A stretch of DNA of 64,000 nt from Arthrobacter sp. MMS18-M83 (GCF_026683955.1 NZ_CP113343.1:1922001-1986000), one strand, 5' to 3'; counted from the first letter of the stretch, positions 1 through 10,280 are shown. Translations and numbers: made by a program. Notes: a model not told the origin generated them from the letters alone.

Positions 1-1626
1 GACTACCCCTGGGACCTGTTCATCCAGATGCCCGCCGCGCTCACCTTTCCCAGCGGAAACCGGTTCTACGACTGGCGCTACAAATCCGACCCCGAGCCGC
101 ACATGCACGGACGCCGGATCGCCCACACCCGCGGCAAGGTCTTGGGCGGCTCCAGTTCCATCAACGGGATGATCTTCCAGCGCGGCAACCCCTTGGACTA
201 CGAACGCTGGGGAGCCGACACCGGCATGGAGACCTGGGACTTCGCGCACTGCCTCCCCTACTTCAACCGGATGGAAACCGCCCTCGCCGCGGAACCCGAC
301 GATGAACTGCGAGGACACAACGGACCTTTGGTCCTGGAGCGCGGTCCCGCCCGCAACCCCCTTTTCCAAGCCTTCTTCCGCGCCGCCCAAGAAGCCGGTT
401 TTGCGCGGACCAACGATGTCAACGGGTACCGGCAGGAGGGTTTCGGCCCCTTCGACCGCAACGTGCACAAGGGCCAGCGGCTCTCTGCGTCCCGGGCTTA
501 CTTGCGGCCGCACCTCGACCGGCCCAACCTCACGGTTAGGACCCGGGCGCTCGTATCGAAAATCAACTTCACCGGTACCACCGCCACCGGCGTCAGCTAC
601 CGCCGGAACGGCAAGAAGCACAGCGTCGATGCCCAGGAGGTCATCCTGTGCGGAGGAGCCATCAATACCCCGCAGCTGCTGCAGTTGTCCGGCGTCGGAG
701 ACTCTGCGCACCTCAAGTCCCTCGGCATCAAACCGGTGGTTGACCTCCCGGGCGTCGGCGAAAACCTGCAGGACCACCTGGAGGTGTACATCCAGCATGC
801 CTGCACCCAGCCGGTGTCCATGCAGCCCAGCCTGAGCCTTTGGCGCTATCCCTGGATCGGCCTGCAGTGGCTGTTCGGGCGCAAGGGACCGGCGGCCACC
901 AACCACTTCGAAGGAGGCGGCTTTGTCCGCTCCAACGAAGAGGTGGCCTACCCCAACCTCATGTTCCACTTCCTGCCCGTTGCGGTCCGCTACGACGGCC
1001 AAAAGGCCGATGCCAAACATGGTTACCAAGTGCACATCGGCCCCATGTACTCCGACGCACGCGGCAGCCTGAAGATCACCTCCACGGATCCAACCGCCCA
1101 CCCGTCCATGAAGTTCAACTACCTTTCCACGGACCAGGACCGGCGCGAGTGGGTCGAAGCCATCCGGATTTCCAGGCACATCCTGGAACAGTCGGCCATG
1201 GCACCTTTCAATGGCGGCGAGCTCTCCCCCGGCCCGGCAGTCCAAACAGACGAGGAAATCCTCGACTGGGTAGCCCGCGACGCCGAGACCGCCCTGCACC
1301 CGTCCTGCACAGCCAAGATGGGTCCGGCCACGGATCCCATGGCCGTGGTGGACCCCCTCAGCATGAGGGTGCACGGCACCTCGGGCCTGCGTGTGGCCGA
1401 TGCCTCCGCAATGCCGTACGTGACCAACGGCAACATCTACGCACCGGTCATGATGCTGGCTGAGAAGGCTGCCGACTTGATTCAGGGCCGCGAACCCCTC
1501 GCTCCGATCGCCGCCGAGTTCTACCGTCACGGCACCAGCCCAATTCCGGACGGCGCGGTTCCGGACAGCCTGGGCGGCCTGGACAGCGCGGAGAGTCGGC
1601 CCGAAGCCAGCTCGGCACGGAACTAG
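1..1626 (+). CDS. betA: choline dehydrogenase BetA (5' end outside window)
   Basis: FAD-dependent GMC oxidoreductase that oxidises choline to betaine aldehyde, the first step of glycine betaine synthesis. The frame is open from base 1, so 541 residues are visible and the start, with the FAD-binding GxGxxG, lies upstream. Visible family marks are [14 protein letters not shown] (GMC signature 1), [15 protein letters not shown] (signature 2), the active-site region HPSCTAKMG, and the C-terminal [15 protein letters not shown] block. The stop lies 8 bases before betB, so the two are probably co-transcribed, and a betaine importer follows. Choline dehydrogenase is the best fit because of the [16 protein letters not shown] stretch and the betB neighbour. 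Another GMC alcohol oxidase is the less likely alternative. Confidence 0.92.
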   Translation, partial: DYPWDLFIQMPAALTFPSGNRFYDWRYKSDPEPHMHGRRIAHTRGKVLGGSSSINGMIFQRGNPLDYERWGADTGMETWDFAHCLPYFNRMETALAAEPDDELRGHNGPLVLERGPARNPLFQAFFRAAQEAGFARTNDVNGYRQEGFGPFDRNVHKGQRLSASRAYLRPHLDRPNLTVRTRALVSKINFTGTTATGVSYRRNGKKHSVDAQEVILCGGAINTPQLLQLSGVGDSAHLKSLGIKPVVDLPGVGENLQDHLEVYIQHACTQPVSMQPSLSLWRYPWIGLQWLFGRKGPAATNHFEGGGFVRSNEEVAYPNLMFHFLPVAVRYDGQKADAKHGYQVHIGPMYSDARGSLKITSTDPTAHPSMKFNYLSTDQDRREWVEAIRISRHILEQSAMAPFNGGELSPGPAVQTDEEILDWVARDAETALHPSCTAKMGPATDPMAVVDPLSMRVHGTSGLRVADASAMPYVTNGNIYAPVMMLAEKAADLIQGREPLAPIAAEFYRHGTSPIPDGAVPDSLGGLDSAESRPEASSARN

Positions 1627-1634
1627 GGAGCGGC

Positions 1635-3153
1635 ATGAACAGTCCACAACTCACGCAGACCCACACGTTGCGCGGCAGCTACGTCGACGGCGGCTGGCGG
1701 CAGTCCGCCGGAGGAATCCGCACCATCAGCTGCCCGGCGGACGGCACGCATGTTGCCGACGTCGCCGAGTGCACCTCGGCGGACGCCGAGGCGGCGGTAG
1801 CGAGCGCCCGGGAGGCGTTCGACGGCGGCCGCTGGCCGAACACGCCGGAGCTTGAACGCGGCGCGATCCTGCTCCGCGTGGCCGAGCTGCTGCAGCGGGA
1901 CACGGCCGCCTACGCCGCAGCCGAAGCCCTGGACACCGGCAAGCGCCTGGTCGAAGCCGAGTACGATATCGACGACGTCATAGCCTGCTTCCGCTACTAC
2001 GGAAGCGTGGCTGGTACTGACGCGGGCCGCGTGATCGATACCGGCCGGCCCGGCGCCATCAGCCGGGTCATCCACGCGCCGGTAGGCGTCTGCGGCCTCA
2101 TCACGCCGTGGAACTATCCGCTCCTGCAGGCTTCGTGGAAGGTTGCGCCGGCACTCTTGGCCGGCAACACTTTTGTCCTCAAGCCCAGCGAGCTGACACC
2201 CTCCACATCCATCCTGCTCATGGACACCCTGCGGGAAGCAGGGGTGCCCGACGGCGTCGCGAACCTCGTGACGGGAACGGGACCGGAGGTGGGGGCGGTG
2301 CTCAGTTCGGATCCGCGGGTCGATCTGGTCTCCTTCACGGGCGGGCTGGAAACCGGCAAGCGGATCATGGTGGCTGGGGCGGAAACGGTCAAGCGCGTGG
2401 CCCTCGAACTGGGTGGCAAGAACCCGAACGTGGTCTTCGCCGACGCCGACCGGGAGGCCGCGATCGACAACGCCTTGACTGCCGTCTTCCTGAATTCCGG
2501 CCAGGTTTGTTCGGCCGGGGCCAGGCTCATTGTCGAAGAGTCCATTCACGAGGAATTCGTAGCCGAGGTGGTCCGCCGTGCACGCCAGATCCGGTTGGGC
2601 GGCCCCTTCGACCAGGAAGCCCAGACCGGTCCGCTGATTTCCACGGCCCACCGGGACAAGGTTCACGCCTACGTACAGGCCGGGATTGCAGAAGGCGCCC
2701 GGCTGCTGTGCGGCGGCTCCATTCCGGACAGCCCGGAGCTGGCCGGGGAGCTTCTACCCGCCCACCGTGTTGGACGGCTGCAACACCTCGATGCGCGTGG
2801 TCCAGGAGGAGTCTTTCGGACCTGTCATGACCGTGGAAAAGTTCTCTACCGAAGAAGAGGCCATTCGGCTGGCCAACGACACTGTTTACGGACTGGCCGG
2901 CGCAGTCTGGACGGCAGACGCCTCGAAGGCCCAGCGCGTGTCCGAGGCGCTGCGCCACGGGACGGTCTGGATCAACGACTACCACCCGTACGTTCCGCAG
3001 GCCGAATGGGGCGGCTTCGGACAGTCAGGCAATGGCCGCGAATTGGGGCTCGCGGGCTTGGCCGAATACCGAGAAACAAAACACATCTGGCAAAACATCA
3101 GCCCCGGGCCCAGCCATTGGTTCGAGCCGCCACAGGCAGGAGTACAGCAATGA
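1635..3153 (+). pseudogene. betB: betaine aldehyde dehydrogenase BetB, interrupted by a +1 frameshift
   Basis: NAD(P)-dependent aldehyde dehydrogenase that converts betaine aldehyde to glycine betaine. The first frame covers cofactor and catalytic parts: [11 protein letters not shown], the general-base Glu in [12 protein letters not shown] (about residue 258) and the nucleophile Cys in [12 protein letters not shown] (about 291). At the GGGG run 2745-2748 the homology leaves this frame after ELAG and continues one base later with [19 protein letters not shown] and [11 protein letters not shown] to the TGA at 3151-3153. Dropping one G restores a protein of about 505 residues. The downstream part is fully conserved, so this is a very recent mutation or a homopolymer sequencing error. 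Past the shift the first frame has no stop and runs into the next gene, which happens to be in the same frame. Confidence 0.88.
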
Positions 3154-4184
3154 GCAGTCCTGACATATCAGTGCGTAACCTCTGGAAAGTCTTTGGACCA
3201 GGAGGGGAAAAGATCCCCAAGGATCCCGAGCTGTCGAGTTTGAGTTCCGCCGAATTGCTTGAACGCACCGGCTGCAATGCTGCCGTGCGGGACATGAACT
3301 TCGACGTCGCCAGGGGCGAGGTGTTCGTGGTCATGGGCCTGTCCGGGTCCGGAAAGTCCACCCTCATCCGATGCCTCACCCGGCTGATCGAGCCGACGTC
3401 GGGGAGTGTCCTGGTAGACGGTAAGGACGTGATGCAGGCGGGAACCGGCGAGCTTCGGGAGTTGCGTCGGCGGAAAATGTCCATGGTCTTCCAGCATTTC
3501 GGCCTCCTACCGCACCGCACCGTGCTGGATAACGTGTCCTACGGGTTGCAGATCCGTGGCGCCGCCAAGAATGAGCGTTACGCCAGGTCCCGCGAAATCA
3601 TCGACCTCGTGGGGCTCAAAGGCTATGAGCAGCATTTCCCTGATCAGCTCTCCGGTGGAATGCAGCAACGGGTGGGGCTGGGCCGCGCCTTGGCCGGCGA
3701 CCCGGACACCATCCTCTTTGACGAACCGTTCTCGGCCTTGGACCCGCTCATCCGACGCGATATGCAGGCAGAGGTCATCCGGCTGCATAAAGAGATGGGC
3801 AAGACGATGGTGTTCGTCACCCACGACCTGTCCGAAGCGCTCAAACTCGGGGACCGCATCTTGATCATGCGGAACGGCGAGACAGTCCAGTGCGGCACCG
3901 GCGATGACCTCGTCGGATCACCGGCGGACAAGTACATCGCCGATTTCGTCTCCGAAGTGCCCCGGGCAGATGTCCTGACGCTCAAGTGGATCACCGATCC
4001 CGTAGGACCCGGCACTCCCGCGGACGCTCCCGTCCTGAGCTCCGGCACGATCATCCGCGAGGCCATACCAACGGTCATGAACTCATCGTGTCCTGTCCTA
4101 GTGGAAGACTCCGGCAAGATCACCGGCCAGATCGACCGAGACAGCATCCTTTCGGTCATCCGCGGCACGGAAGTAGCGGCGTGA
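3150..4184 (+). CDS. glycine betaine/proline ABC importer, ATP-binding subunit (ProV/OpuAA type)
   Basis: ATPase that powers uptake of glycine betaine or a related osmolyte through the permease encoded next. Visible motifs are Walker A GLSGSGKS (about residue 61), Q-loop [12 protein letters not shown], signature [15 protein letters not shown], Walker [13 protein letters not shown] and H-loop FVTHDLSEA. The long N-terminal extension before the ATPase core and the C-terminal region of about 60 residues that fits a degenerate CBS module are typical of ProV/OpuAA. The start ATG at 3150 overlaps the betB stop (ATGA), and the stop overlaps the permease start (TGATG), so translation is coupled. The 344-residue length is slightly short for ProV (about 400), mainly at the C-terminal CBS part. 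Confidence 0.92.
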   Translation: MSSPDISVRNLWKVFGPGGEKIPKDPELSSLSSAELLERTGCNAAVRDMNFDVARGEVFVVMGLSGSGKSTLIRCLTRLIEPTSGSVLVDGKDVMQAGTGELRELRRRKMSMVFQHFGLLPHRTVLDNVSYGLQIRGAAKNERYARSREIIDLVGLKGYEQHFPDQLSGGMQQRVGLGRALAGDPDTILFDEPFSALDPLIRRDMQAEVIRLHKEMGKTMVFVTHDLSEALKLGDRILIMRNGETVQCGTGDDLVGSPADKYIADFVSEVPRADVLTLKWITDPVGPGTPADAPVLSSGTIIREAIPTVMNSSCPVLVEDSGKITGQIDRDSILSVIRGTEVAA

Positions 4185-6217
4185 TGTCCACCCTCGTTCG
4201 TGACCGGGCCCCGATTCATACCAGCCCCGTCTCTGTCCGTGCGCCGCGCAAGCGGCTAAGCCGCCGCGCGCTGCTCCTGGGCGGGGCCGGCGTCGTCTGG
4301 CTCGTTGGATTCCTGTTCCTCCACGGCACCGCGACCCTCACGCTGCCGGCGTCGGAACTGACTGACCTGCACCGCTCCCTCAACCAATTCAATGCCTGGG
4401 TGGCAGCGAACCGTGCGGACAATCCAGTCTTCCAGTACGTCTTCACTCCCCTCCGGGCCGCCGTCGACGCCGTCGCAAACCTGTTCATCGGCATTTTCGC
4501 GGCGAGCTCCACCGGGCTTCGCTTGCCGGAGATCGGCTGGCTGGGAACCGTCGCGCTGCTCAGCTGGATCGCCTTTGCGGTGGGCAATGCCCGGGTGGCT
4601 CTGTTGACGGTGGCGGCCTTCGTGTTCTTCGGTCTCCAAGGGCTGTTCACGGAAGCGGCTTACACCTTCGCCCTTGTCCTCACGGCCGTCCTGTTCACCT
4701 TGGCTATCGGCATCCCCCTCGGAGTCCTGGCGGGGGTCTATGGCCGGGTTGCCAAGGTGATCACTCCGGTCCTCGACTTCATGCAGACCCTTCCCACCTT
4801 CGTGTACCTGGCTCCGCTGGCCCTCATCTTCCTGATCGGCCCCGCCTCCGCCGTGATCGCCACCGTGATTTACGCGGCACCTCCGGTCATCCGGCTGACG
4901 GCGCATGGAATCCGATGCATCCCGGAGAACACCCGGGAAGCCTCCGACTCTCTGGGAACCACGGGCTTGCAGCGGCTCCTCACCCTTCAACTCCCCTTGG
5001 CACGGCGCACCATCGTGATGGGGATCAACCAGAGCACCATGGCTGCCCTGTCCATGGTCACCATCGCGGCGCTCATCGCTGCACCAGGGCTGGGACAAGT
5101 GGTTGTCCGCGCCCTGCAATCGCTCGACGTCGGCACAGCAGTCAACGCTGGACTGTCGATCGTCCTGCTCGCCATCGTGCTGGACCGCGTCACAACGGCC
5201 GCCAGCCGCCGGGCCGAACCCGGGGCGAACCGCAAACGCCGGATATCGCGGCGAAGCAGGTACATCCTGCTGGCAGCGACCCTGCTGGTGGCACTCGTCA
5301 TGGTCCAGTTGTCCCGCACGATGCTCTGGGCAGCTGCCTTCCCGAAGGATCTCAACATTGGCCCAGCCATCGTCAGTGGCGTGAGCTCGGCCAGCGAATG
5401 GCTGCAGACCAACCTCTTCCTGTTCACAGTGTCCTTCCGCGAGGCGGTCACCACCGGGATTCTGAACCCGTTCCAGTCCCTTCTGACGGAAACACCGTTC
5501 TACCTCCTGGTCGCGGTCATTGTCATCGCGGCTTTTGCCCTCGGCGGCTGGAAGCTGTCGGCAGTCACGGCATCATGCCTGGCCGTGATCATCTACCTTG
5601 GCCTGTGGAGCGATGCCATGGTCACCTTGGCCGGCACCCTCGTTGCCACCGCAGTGGTCATCGTCCTGGGCGTCATCTTCGGCGTGGCCATGGGCAGGTC
5701 CAACAAAGTGGACCAGATCATGCGGCCCATGCTTGACGCGGGACAGACCATGCCTGCTTTCGTCTATCTGGTTCCGTTCCTGGGCCTCTTCGGCGCCACA
5801 CGGTTCACCGCCATCATCGCCGGCATCATCTACGCCGCACCCGTAGCCATCAAGATCACGGCCGACGGGATCGCCGCGATATCACCCACCGTCATGGAGG
5901 CCGCAGTATCCAGCGGTTCAACCCCTTGGCAGGTCATCACCAAGGTCCAGCTCCCGATGGCACGCCAATCTCTGGCTTTGGCCGCCAACCAGGGCCTGAT
6001 CTACGTCCTGGCCATGGTGGTCGTCGGAGCGCTGGTCGGAGCAGGTGGCCTAGGGTACGACGTCGTCGCCGGCTTTGTCCAAAGCTCTCTCTTCGGCAAG
6101 GGCCTAGCCGCCGGCCTGGCCATCGTCTTCCTCGGGATCCTGTTGGACCGCATGACACAGGCTGCCGCGGCCAACCCCGTTCGAAAAGTCCCTTCAGCAA
6201 AATCAACCACCCACTAA
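4184..6217 (+). CDS. glycine betaine ABC importer, tandem permease (two ProW domains in one chain)
   Basis: Membrane channel of the betaine importer. The 677-residue protein contains two copies of the binding-protein-dependent permease domain. The first (about residues 150-340) has LDFMQTLPTFVYLAPLALIF and the coupling loop with TREASDSLGTTGLQRLLTLQ. The second (about 480-660) has LDAGQTMPAFVYLVPFLGLF and VMEAAVSSGSTPWQVITKVQ. Ordinary ProW/OpuAB has only one such domain and dimerises, so this gene encodes a pseudo-dimer. Such fused permeases occur in actinobacterial betaine transporters. The ATG at 4184 overlaps the ATPase stop. A first transmembrane helix lies near residue 35, and a long soluble loop precedes the first domain. 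Confidence 0.9.
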   Translation: MSTLVRDRAPIHTSPVSVRAPRKRLSRRALLLGGAGVVWLVGFLFLHGTATLTLPASELTDLHRSLNQFNAWVAANRADNPVFQYVFTPLRAAVDAVANLFIGIFAASSTGLRLPEIGWLGTVALLSWIAFAVGNARVALLTVAAFVFFGLQGLFTEAAYTFALVLTAVLFTLAIGIPLGVLAGVYGRVAKVITPVLDFMQTLPTFVYLAPLALIFLIGPASAVIATVIYAAPPVIRLTAHGIRCIPENTREASDSLGTTGLQRLLTLQLPLARRTIVMGINQSTMAALSMVTIAALIAAPGLGQVVVRALQSLDVGTAVNAGLSIVLLAIVLDRVTTAASRRAEPGANRKRRISRRSRYILLAATLLVALVMVQLSRTMLWAAAFPKDLNIGPAIVSGVSSASEWLQTNLFLFTVSFREAVTTGILNPFQSLLTETPFYLLVAVIVIAAFALGGWKLSAVTASCLAVIIYLGLWSDAMVTLAGTLVATAVVIVLGVIFGVAMGRSNKVDQIMRPMLDAGQTMPAFVYLVPFLGLFGATRFTAIIAGIIYAAPVAIKITADGIAAISPTVMEAAVSSGSTPWQVITKVQLPMARQSLALAANQGLIYVLAMVVVGALVGAGGLGYDVVAGFVQSSLFGKGLAAGLAIVFLGILLDRMTQAAAANPVRKVPSAKSTTH

Positions 6218-6259
6218 CGGCCCTGACACTCGCACACTGCCCAACAAGGAGACCCAACC

Positions 6260-7234
6260 ATGAGTAAAGCTGGACTGCTGTTGAAACGAACAATTCCCAC
6301 CCTCGCCGGAACCGCGGCTGCCGCCCTGTTGCTTGCGGGCTGCGGCGGCGCAACAGTCAATCAAGCCGCCGCGGCCGGTGCCTCAAGCACCCCCTGCGGA
6401 AGCGTCAATGTGGCCCTCAACGCCTGGGTAGGCTACACGGCGAATGCGGCCGTTTATAGCTACATAGCCCAAAACAAGCTCGGCTGCACAGTGGTCCAGA
6501 AGGACCTGTCGGAACAGATTTCCTGGCAAGGCTTCGCATCCGGCGAAGTCGACGTCGTTATTGAGAACTGGGGCCACGAGGACCTCGCGAAGCAATACAT
6601 CACCGATCAGAAAGTAGCGGTCGACGCCGGCCCTACCGGCAATGAAGGTCACATCGGCTGGTACGTACCACCATGGATGGCGGCCAAGTACCCGGACATC
6701 ACGGACAGCAAGAACCTGAATAAATACGCTTCCCTCTTTGCCACGTCTGAATCAGGCGGCAAGGGCCAGGTCCTTGACGGGGACCCAGCGTTCGTCACCA
6801 ACGACGAAGCCCTCGTCAAGAACCTTGGCCTGGACTACAAAGTGGTCTTCTCCGGCTCGGAAGCCGCTCTCATCCAGTCATTCCGCTCGGCCGAGAAGAA
6901 CAAGACGCCTCTGCTGGGGTATTTCTACGAACCGCAATGGTTCCTTTCCGAGGTCTCCCTCAAGAAGGTCAGCCTGCCGGCCTATACACCGGGCTGCGAT
7001 TCCAACGCCGAGAAGGTGGCCTGTGACTACCCCGATTACAAACTGAACAAGGTAATCGCCAAGAAGTTCGCGGACAGCGGCTCTCCCGCCGCCAAACTGG
7101 CCAAAGCTTTTTCGTGGACCAACGCGGACCAGAACTCCGTCGCAACGGATATCCAGGGCGGAATGAAGCCCGACGCCGCGGCCAAGAAATGGGTCGAAGC
7201 CCACCCGGACGTGGTGGCTGCCTGGCTCAAGTAG
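6260..7234 (+). CDS. glycine betaine ABC importer, substrate-binding lipoprotein (ProX/OpuAC type)
   Basis: Captures the substrate outside the cell and delivers it to the permease. The N-terminus is a lipoprotein signal with lipobox LLLAGC (Cys at about residue 29) followed by a Gly/Ala-rich linker. The mature part starts with NVALNAWVGYTANAAV and contains WQGFASGEVDVVIENWGHED, a pattern seen in quaternary-amine binding proteins, which use Trp-lined cages. It follows the permease by 42 bases with a good AGGAGA ribosome site and ends just before a strong terminator, so it closes the bet-transport operon. Length (324 residues) fits the family. Glycine betaine is inferred from betA/betB; choline or carnitine is possible. 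Confidence 0.9.
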   Translation: MSKAGLLLKRTIPTLAGTAAAALLLAGCGGATVNQAAAAGASSTPCGSVNVALNAWVGYTANAAVYSYIAQNKLGCTVVQKDLSEQISWQGFASGEVDVVIENWGHEDLAKQYITDQKVAVDAGPTGNEGHIGWYVPPWMAAKYPDITDSKNLNKYASLFATSESGGKGQVLDGDPAFVTNDEALVKNLGLDYKVVFSGSEAALIQSFRSAEKNKTPLLGYFYEPQWFLSEVSLKKVSLPAYTPGCDSNAEKVACDYPDYKLNKVIAKKFADSGSPAAKLAKAFSWTNADQNSVATDIQGGMKPDAAAKKWVEAHPDVVAAWLK

Positions 7235-7255
7235 TCCCTGAACCCATCTCGCTCT

Positions 7256-7289
7256 GAAGCTCCCCGGATCCATGGATCCGGGGAGCTTC
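7256..7289 (+). terminator. 34-bp perfect palindrome terminator after the betaine operon
   Basis: GAAGCTCCCCGGATCC and its exact reverse complement form a 15-bp stem around a CATG centre, followed by TTCTTTGTGTT. It begins about 20 bases after the binding-protein stop. It probably ends the betA-to-transporter transcript. Confidence 0.85.
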
Positions 7290-7359
7290 TTTGTGTTCCA
7301 GGGTGGGACTCCGCTCACTATACGCAACCGTGTTGCGGGGAGCGCGCACCCCTTCCCGG

Positions 7360-7384
7360 ACTAGCTCGCACTTGTTGTCGCTTA
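7360..7384. repeat. half copy of an intergenic palindrome family
   Basis: ACTAGCTCGCACTTGTTGTC plus CGCTTA matches either arm of the large inverted repeat at 33584-33649 with only a few mismatches, but its partner arm is not recognisable here. The rest of 7290-7490 shows no convincing gene. Confidence 0.5.
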
Positions 7385-7494
7385 CAGCGCCCAATACGAC
7401 ATCTCCTGCGTGGGCCCACACTGCCAGGGCTCCCTGGCCGAGCTTGCAAGGCGAGGGTGGTGGTGGGGACTGGTTGGGTGGCAACAAAATACCC

Positions 7495-7523
7495 TTGACG
7501 GTGACGCACAACACATCTATTCT
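7495..7523 (+). promoter_or_regulatory. sigma-70 type promoter of the symporter-creatinase unit
   Basis: TTGACG (7495-7500), a 17-base spacer and TATTCT (7518-7523). The predicted transcription start lies about 45 bases before the symporter ATG, and an operator-like repeat covers the start point. Confidence 0.6.
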
Positions 7524-7526
7524 GGT

Positions 7527-7551
7527 GCAACAGCGTTGCGTTGAATGCAAC
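7527..7551. promoter_or_regulatory. triple GTTGC/GCAAC operator candidate
   Basis: Three alternating half sites, GCAAC-AGC-GTTGC-GTTGAAT-GCAAC, sit immediately downstream of the -10 element. The position fits repression. The IclR regulator encoded at 10388 is the obvious candidate, but this is inferred from proximity only. Confidence 0.45.
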
Positions 7552-7572
7552 CCAAAAATTCTTGGTGGATTC

Positions 7573-8976
7573 ATGAAAAACGAAACATCCTCCGTGGCAG
7601 CAATCCCGGGAAGCTCAAGCACCGGATCCAAAGGCGGATCCGTCGCCCTTCCCGAAGCAGCCACCCCGGGCGGCCCCTCAATGCCGGCCAACAACCAGAT
7701 AGTCAGCAGGGACACCCGGCGGCGGGTCATCACCGCTAGCTTCATCGGCAACTTCGTCGAATGGTTCGACTACGCCGTCTACGGATACCTCGCCGGGATC
7801 ATCTCTACCGTCTTCTTCCCTGCATCGGACCGGCAGACCGCCCTGCTCGCCACGTTCGGCGTCTTTGCCGTCTCCTTCTTCGTCCGTCCATTGGGTGGAT
7901 TCATCTGGGGCCACATCGGTGACCGGCTTGGACGCAAACAAGCATTGTCCCTGTCGATTGTCCTCATGTCCGTGGCCACCTTCTGCATCGCCCTTATCCC
8001 CGGCTACAACACCATCGGCGTCATGGCTCCAGTCCTCCTGCTGCTCGTCCGCGTTGTCCAGGGCTTCTCGGCAGCCGGCGAATACGCAGGCGCCTCAGCG
8101 TTCCTGGTGGAATACGCACCGGCCAATCGGCGCGGACTCTATGCCGCCGTCGTACCCGCCAGCACGGCGGCAGGTTTGCTGCTCGGTTCCCTGCTTGCGG
8201 CACTGCTCAGCTCTGTCCTGAGCGCGCAGCAACTCGGCGAATGGGGCTGGCGCCTCCCCTTCCTCCTGGCGGCCCCGATGGGCCTGATCGGCCGCTACAT
8301 CCGGACCAAACTCGAGGACACCCCGGCATTCCGCGAAATGGCTGCGAAAGATACTGCAGTCAAGGCCCCGGCCTTCGCCATGTTCAAGACCTACCGCAAG
8401 CAGCTCATCATCGCAACGGGCGCGGTGCTGCTGAACGCCGTCGGCTTCTACGTGATCCTCAGCTACATGCCCACGTACCTTTCCGAGGAACTCCACTTCG
8501 GTGCGGCCGAATCGTTCCTGGCCACCACCATCGCCCTAGGCAGCTATATCGGATTCATCTTTTTGACCGGGATCGCCTCGGACAGGTTCGGCCGCAAGCG
8601 CATGCTGATCACGGCTTCCGTGCTGTTCGTGGTGCTGACCGTTCCGGCGTTCAGGCTCCTCGATACCGGCAACTTCCTGGTCATTGTCCTGGTGCAGATC
8701 CTGCTTGGCGCCATGCTCACACTCAACGACGGCACGCTGCCCAGCTTCCTTGCCGAGCTCTTCCCCACGAGGGTCCGCTACAGCGGCTTCGCCGTCAGCT
8801 TCAATCTCTCCAACGCCCTGTTCGGCGGCACTGCCCCGTTCATGGCAACCCTTCTCATCGGCCTGACCCACAACCAGCTGGCCCCCGGCTGGTACCTCGT
8901 GGCGGCCTCCGTCATCTCACTCATCGCGGTCCTCTTCGCTGTGGAGACTTCCAAGAAGCCCCTGCAGCAGGACTGA
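7573..8976 (+). CDS. MFS transporter, metabolite:H+ symporter (MHS/ProP-like) family
   Basis: Twelve-helix secondary transporter of the MHS branch of the major facilitator superfamily, which includes ProP and KgtP. Visible marks are the helix 1 motif GNFVEWFDYAVYGYLAG, the loop 2-3 motif GDRLGRKQAL, its second-half counterpart SDRFGRKRML, and VQGFSAAGEYAGASAFLVEYA in helix 4. From ATG 7573 the protein is 467 residues. The first 35 or so residues before the helices are Ser/Gly/Pro rich, and ATG 7681 is an alternative start. Creatinase follows after 31 bases, so the transporter most likely imports creatine, or else sarcosine or betaine. The substrate is inferred from context. Confidence 0.88.
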   Translation: MKNETSSVAAIPGSSSTGSKGGSVALPEAATPGGPSMPANNQIVSRDTRRRVITASFIGNFVEWFDYAVYGYLAGIISTVFFPASDRQTALLATFGVFAVSFFVRPLGGFIWGHIGDRLGRKQALSLSIVLMSVATFCIALIPGYNTIGVMAPVLLLLVRVVQGFSAAGEYAGASAFLVEYAPANRRGLYAAVVPASTAAGLLLGSLLAALLSSVLSAQQLGEWGWRLPFLLAAPMGLIGRYIRTKLEDTPAFREMAAKDTAVKAPAFAMFKTYRKQLIIATGAVLLNAVGFYVILSYMPTYLSEELHFGAAESFLATTIALGSYIGFIFLTGIASDRFGRKRMLITASVLFVVLTVPAFRLLDTGNFLVIVLVQILLGAMLTLNDGTLPSFLAELFPTRVRYSGFAVSFNLSNALFGGTAPFMATLLIGLTHNQLAPGWYLVAASVISLIAVLFAVETSKKPLQQD

Positions 8977-9007
8977 ACCAACCCACCCATTGAAAGGATC
9001 ACCATCC

Positions 9008-10264
9008 ATGACCATCACCGAGAATGAAGCCGTAAGCGACGTCGCTAAGCTTGAGCGCCTCAAGGTCCTCAACAACGGAGAGAAGGTCTCCCTGACCTTC
9101 TCCGACGCAGAGTTTGAGCGGCGCCTTGCCGGTCTCCGCCGGATCATGGCCGAAAAGGAACTGGACGCCGTTGTCCTGACCAGCTACCACTCCATCAAGT
9201 ACTACTCAGACTTCCTGTTCACCTACTTCGGCCGCTCTTACGCCATGGTTGTCACGGCCGAGGACACAGTCACCGTCACCGCCAATATCGACGCTGGAAT
9301 GCCGTGGCGCCGCAGCTACGGAGACAACCTGGTCTACACGGACTGGCGCCGGGACAACTACATCTTTGGCATCCAGGAAGTGCTGCGGACCCGCGGGATC
9401 AACGTCCGGCGCCTGGGTGTTGAGGACGACTCCCTCCCGCTGGACAACCGCAACAAGATCCAGGCCGCCTTCGAATCCGCCACACTGGTGGACGTCGCCC
9501 AGGCCGCGATGCGCCAGCGCATGATCAAGTCTTCCGAGGAGATCGAGGTGATCAAGCACGGTGCCCGGATCGGCGACCTTGGTGGCGAAGCCATCCGCAA
9601 CGCCATCACGGCCGGGATCACCGAGTACGAGGTGGCCCTGATCGGCACCGAAGCCATGGTGCACGAGATTGCCCGCACGTTCCCGGACTCCGAAATCCGC
9701 GATAGCTGGGTGTGGTTCCAGTCCGGCATCAACACGGATGGAGCCCACAACTGGGCAACCACCCGCAAGATCCAGGAACACGACATCCTGTCCTTGAACT
9801 GCTTCCCCATGACCAGCGGCTACTACACCGCCCTGGAGCGCACGCTGTTCTACGGCGAACCCGACGCCCGCTCCCTGGAACTGTGGAACATCAACGTGGA
9901 AGTGCACAAGCGTGGCCTGGAACTCATCAAGCCCGGCGCCGTCTGCAAGGACATCGCGGCGGAATTGAACGAGATCTACGTTTCGCGTGGACTGCTCGCC
10001 AACCGCACTTTCGGCTACGGCCACTCGTTCGGCGTGCTGAGCCACTACTACGGCCGCGAAGCCGGACTGGAGCTGCGCGAGGACATCGACACCGTGCTGG
10101 AGCCAGGCATGGTGGTCTCCATGGAACCGATGATCACGGTCCTCGACGGCCAGCCGGGTGCGGGCGGATACCGGGAACACGACATCCTGGTGGTTGGGGA
10201 CGATGGCGCCGAGAACATCACCAAGTTCCCGTTCGGCCCGGAGTACAACATCGTCGGCGCCTAG
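9008..10264 (+). CDS. creatinase (creatine amidinohydrolase)
   Basis: Hydrolyses creatine to sarcosine and urea in the cytoplasm. The pita-bread (M24) fold is recognisable, and several blocks match known creatinases closely: LTSYHSIKYYSDFLFTYFGR, WFQSGINTDGAHN with the catalytic His at about residue 247, NCFPMTSGYYTALERTLF, FGYGHSFGVLSHYYGREAG and LEPGMVVSMEPMI. The metal ligands of true M24 metalloproteases are not conserved as a set, consistent with a metal-free creatinase. Length 418 is normal (about 400-415). AAAGGA precedes the ATG. Sarcosine oxidase genes are not in the window. The neighbours (symporter, IclR, betaine genes) suggest a methylated-amine catabolic block. Confidence 0.9.
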   Translation: MTITENEAVSDVAKLERLKVLNNGEKVSLTFSDAEFERRLAGLRRIMAEKELDAVVLTSYHSIKYYSDFLFTYFGRSYAMVVTAEDTVTVTANIDAGMPWRRSYGDNLVYTDWRRDNYIFGIQEVLRTRGINVRRLGVEDDSLPLDNRNKIQAAFESATLVDVAQAAMRQRMIKSSEEIEVIKHGARIGDLGGEAIRNAITAGITEYEVALIGTEAMVHEIARTFPDSEIRDSWVWFQSGINTDGAHNWATTRKIQEHDILSLNCFPMTSGYYTALERTLFYGEPDARSLELWNINVEVHKRGLELIKPGAVCKDIAAELNEIYVSRGLLANRTFGYGHSFGVLSHYYGREAGLELREDIDTVLEPGMVVSMEPMITVLDGQPGAGGYREHDILVVGDDGAENITKFPFGPEYNIVGA

Positions 10265-10280
10265 CACCCACCCTTCCACT

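Noticed and set aside
1635..4184. Single 849-codon frame joining betB and the ABC ATPase
   Set aside because: BetB homology leaves this frame at 2748 and continues in another to a stop that overlaps the ATPase ATG; the segment between 2750 and 3149 in this frame is nonsense.
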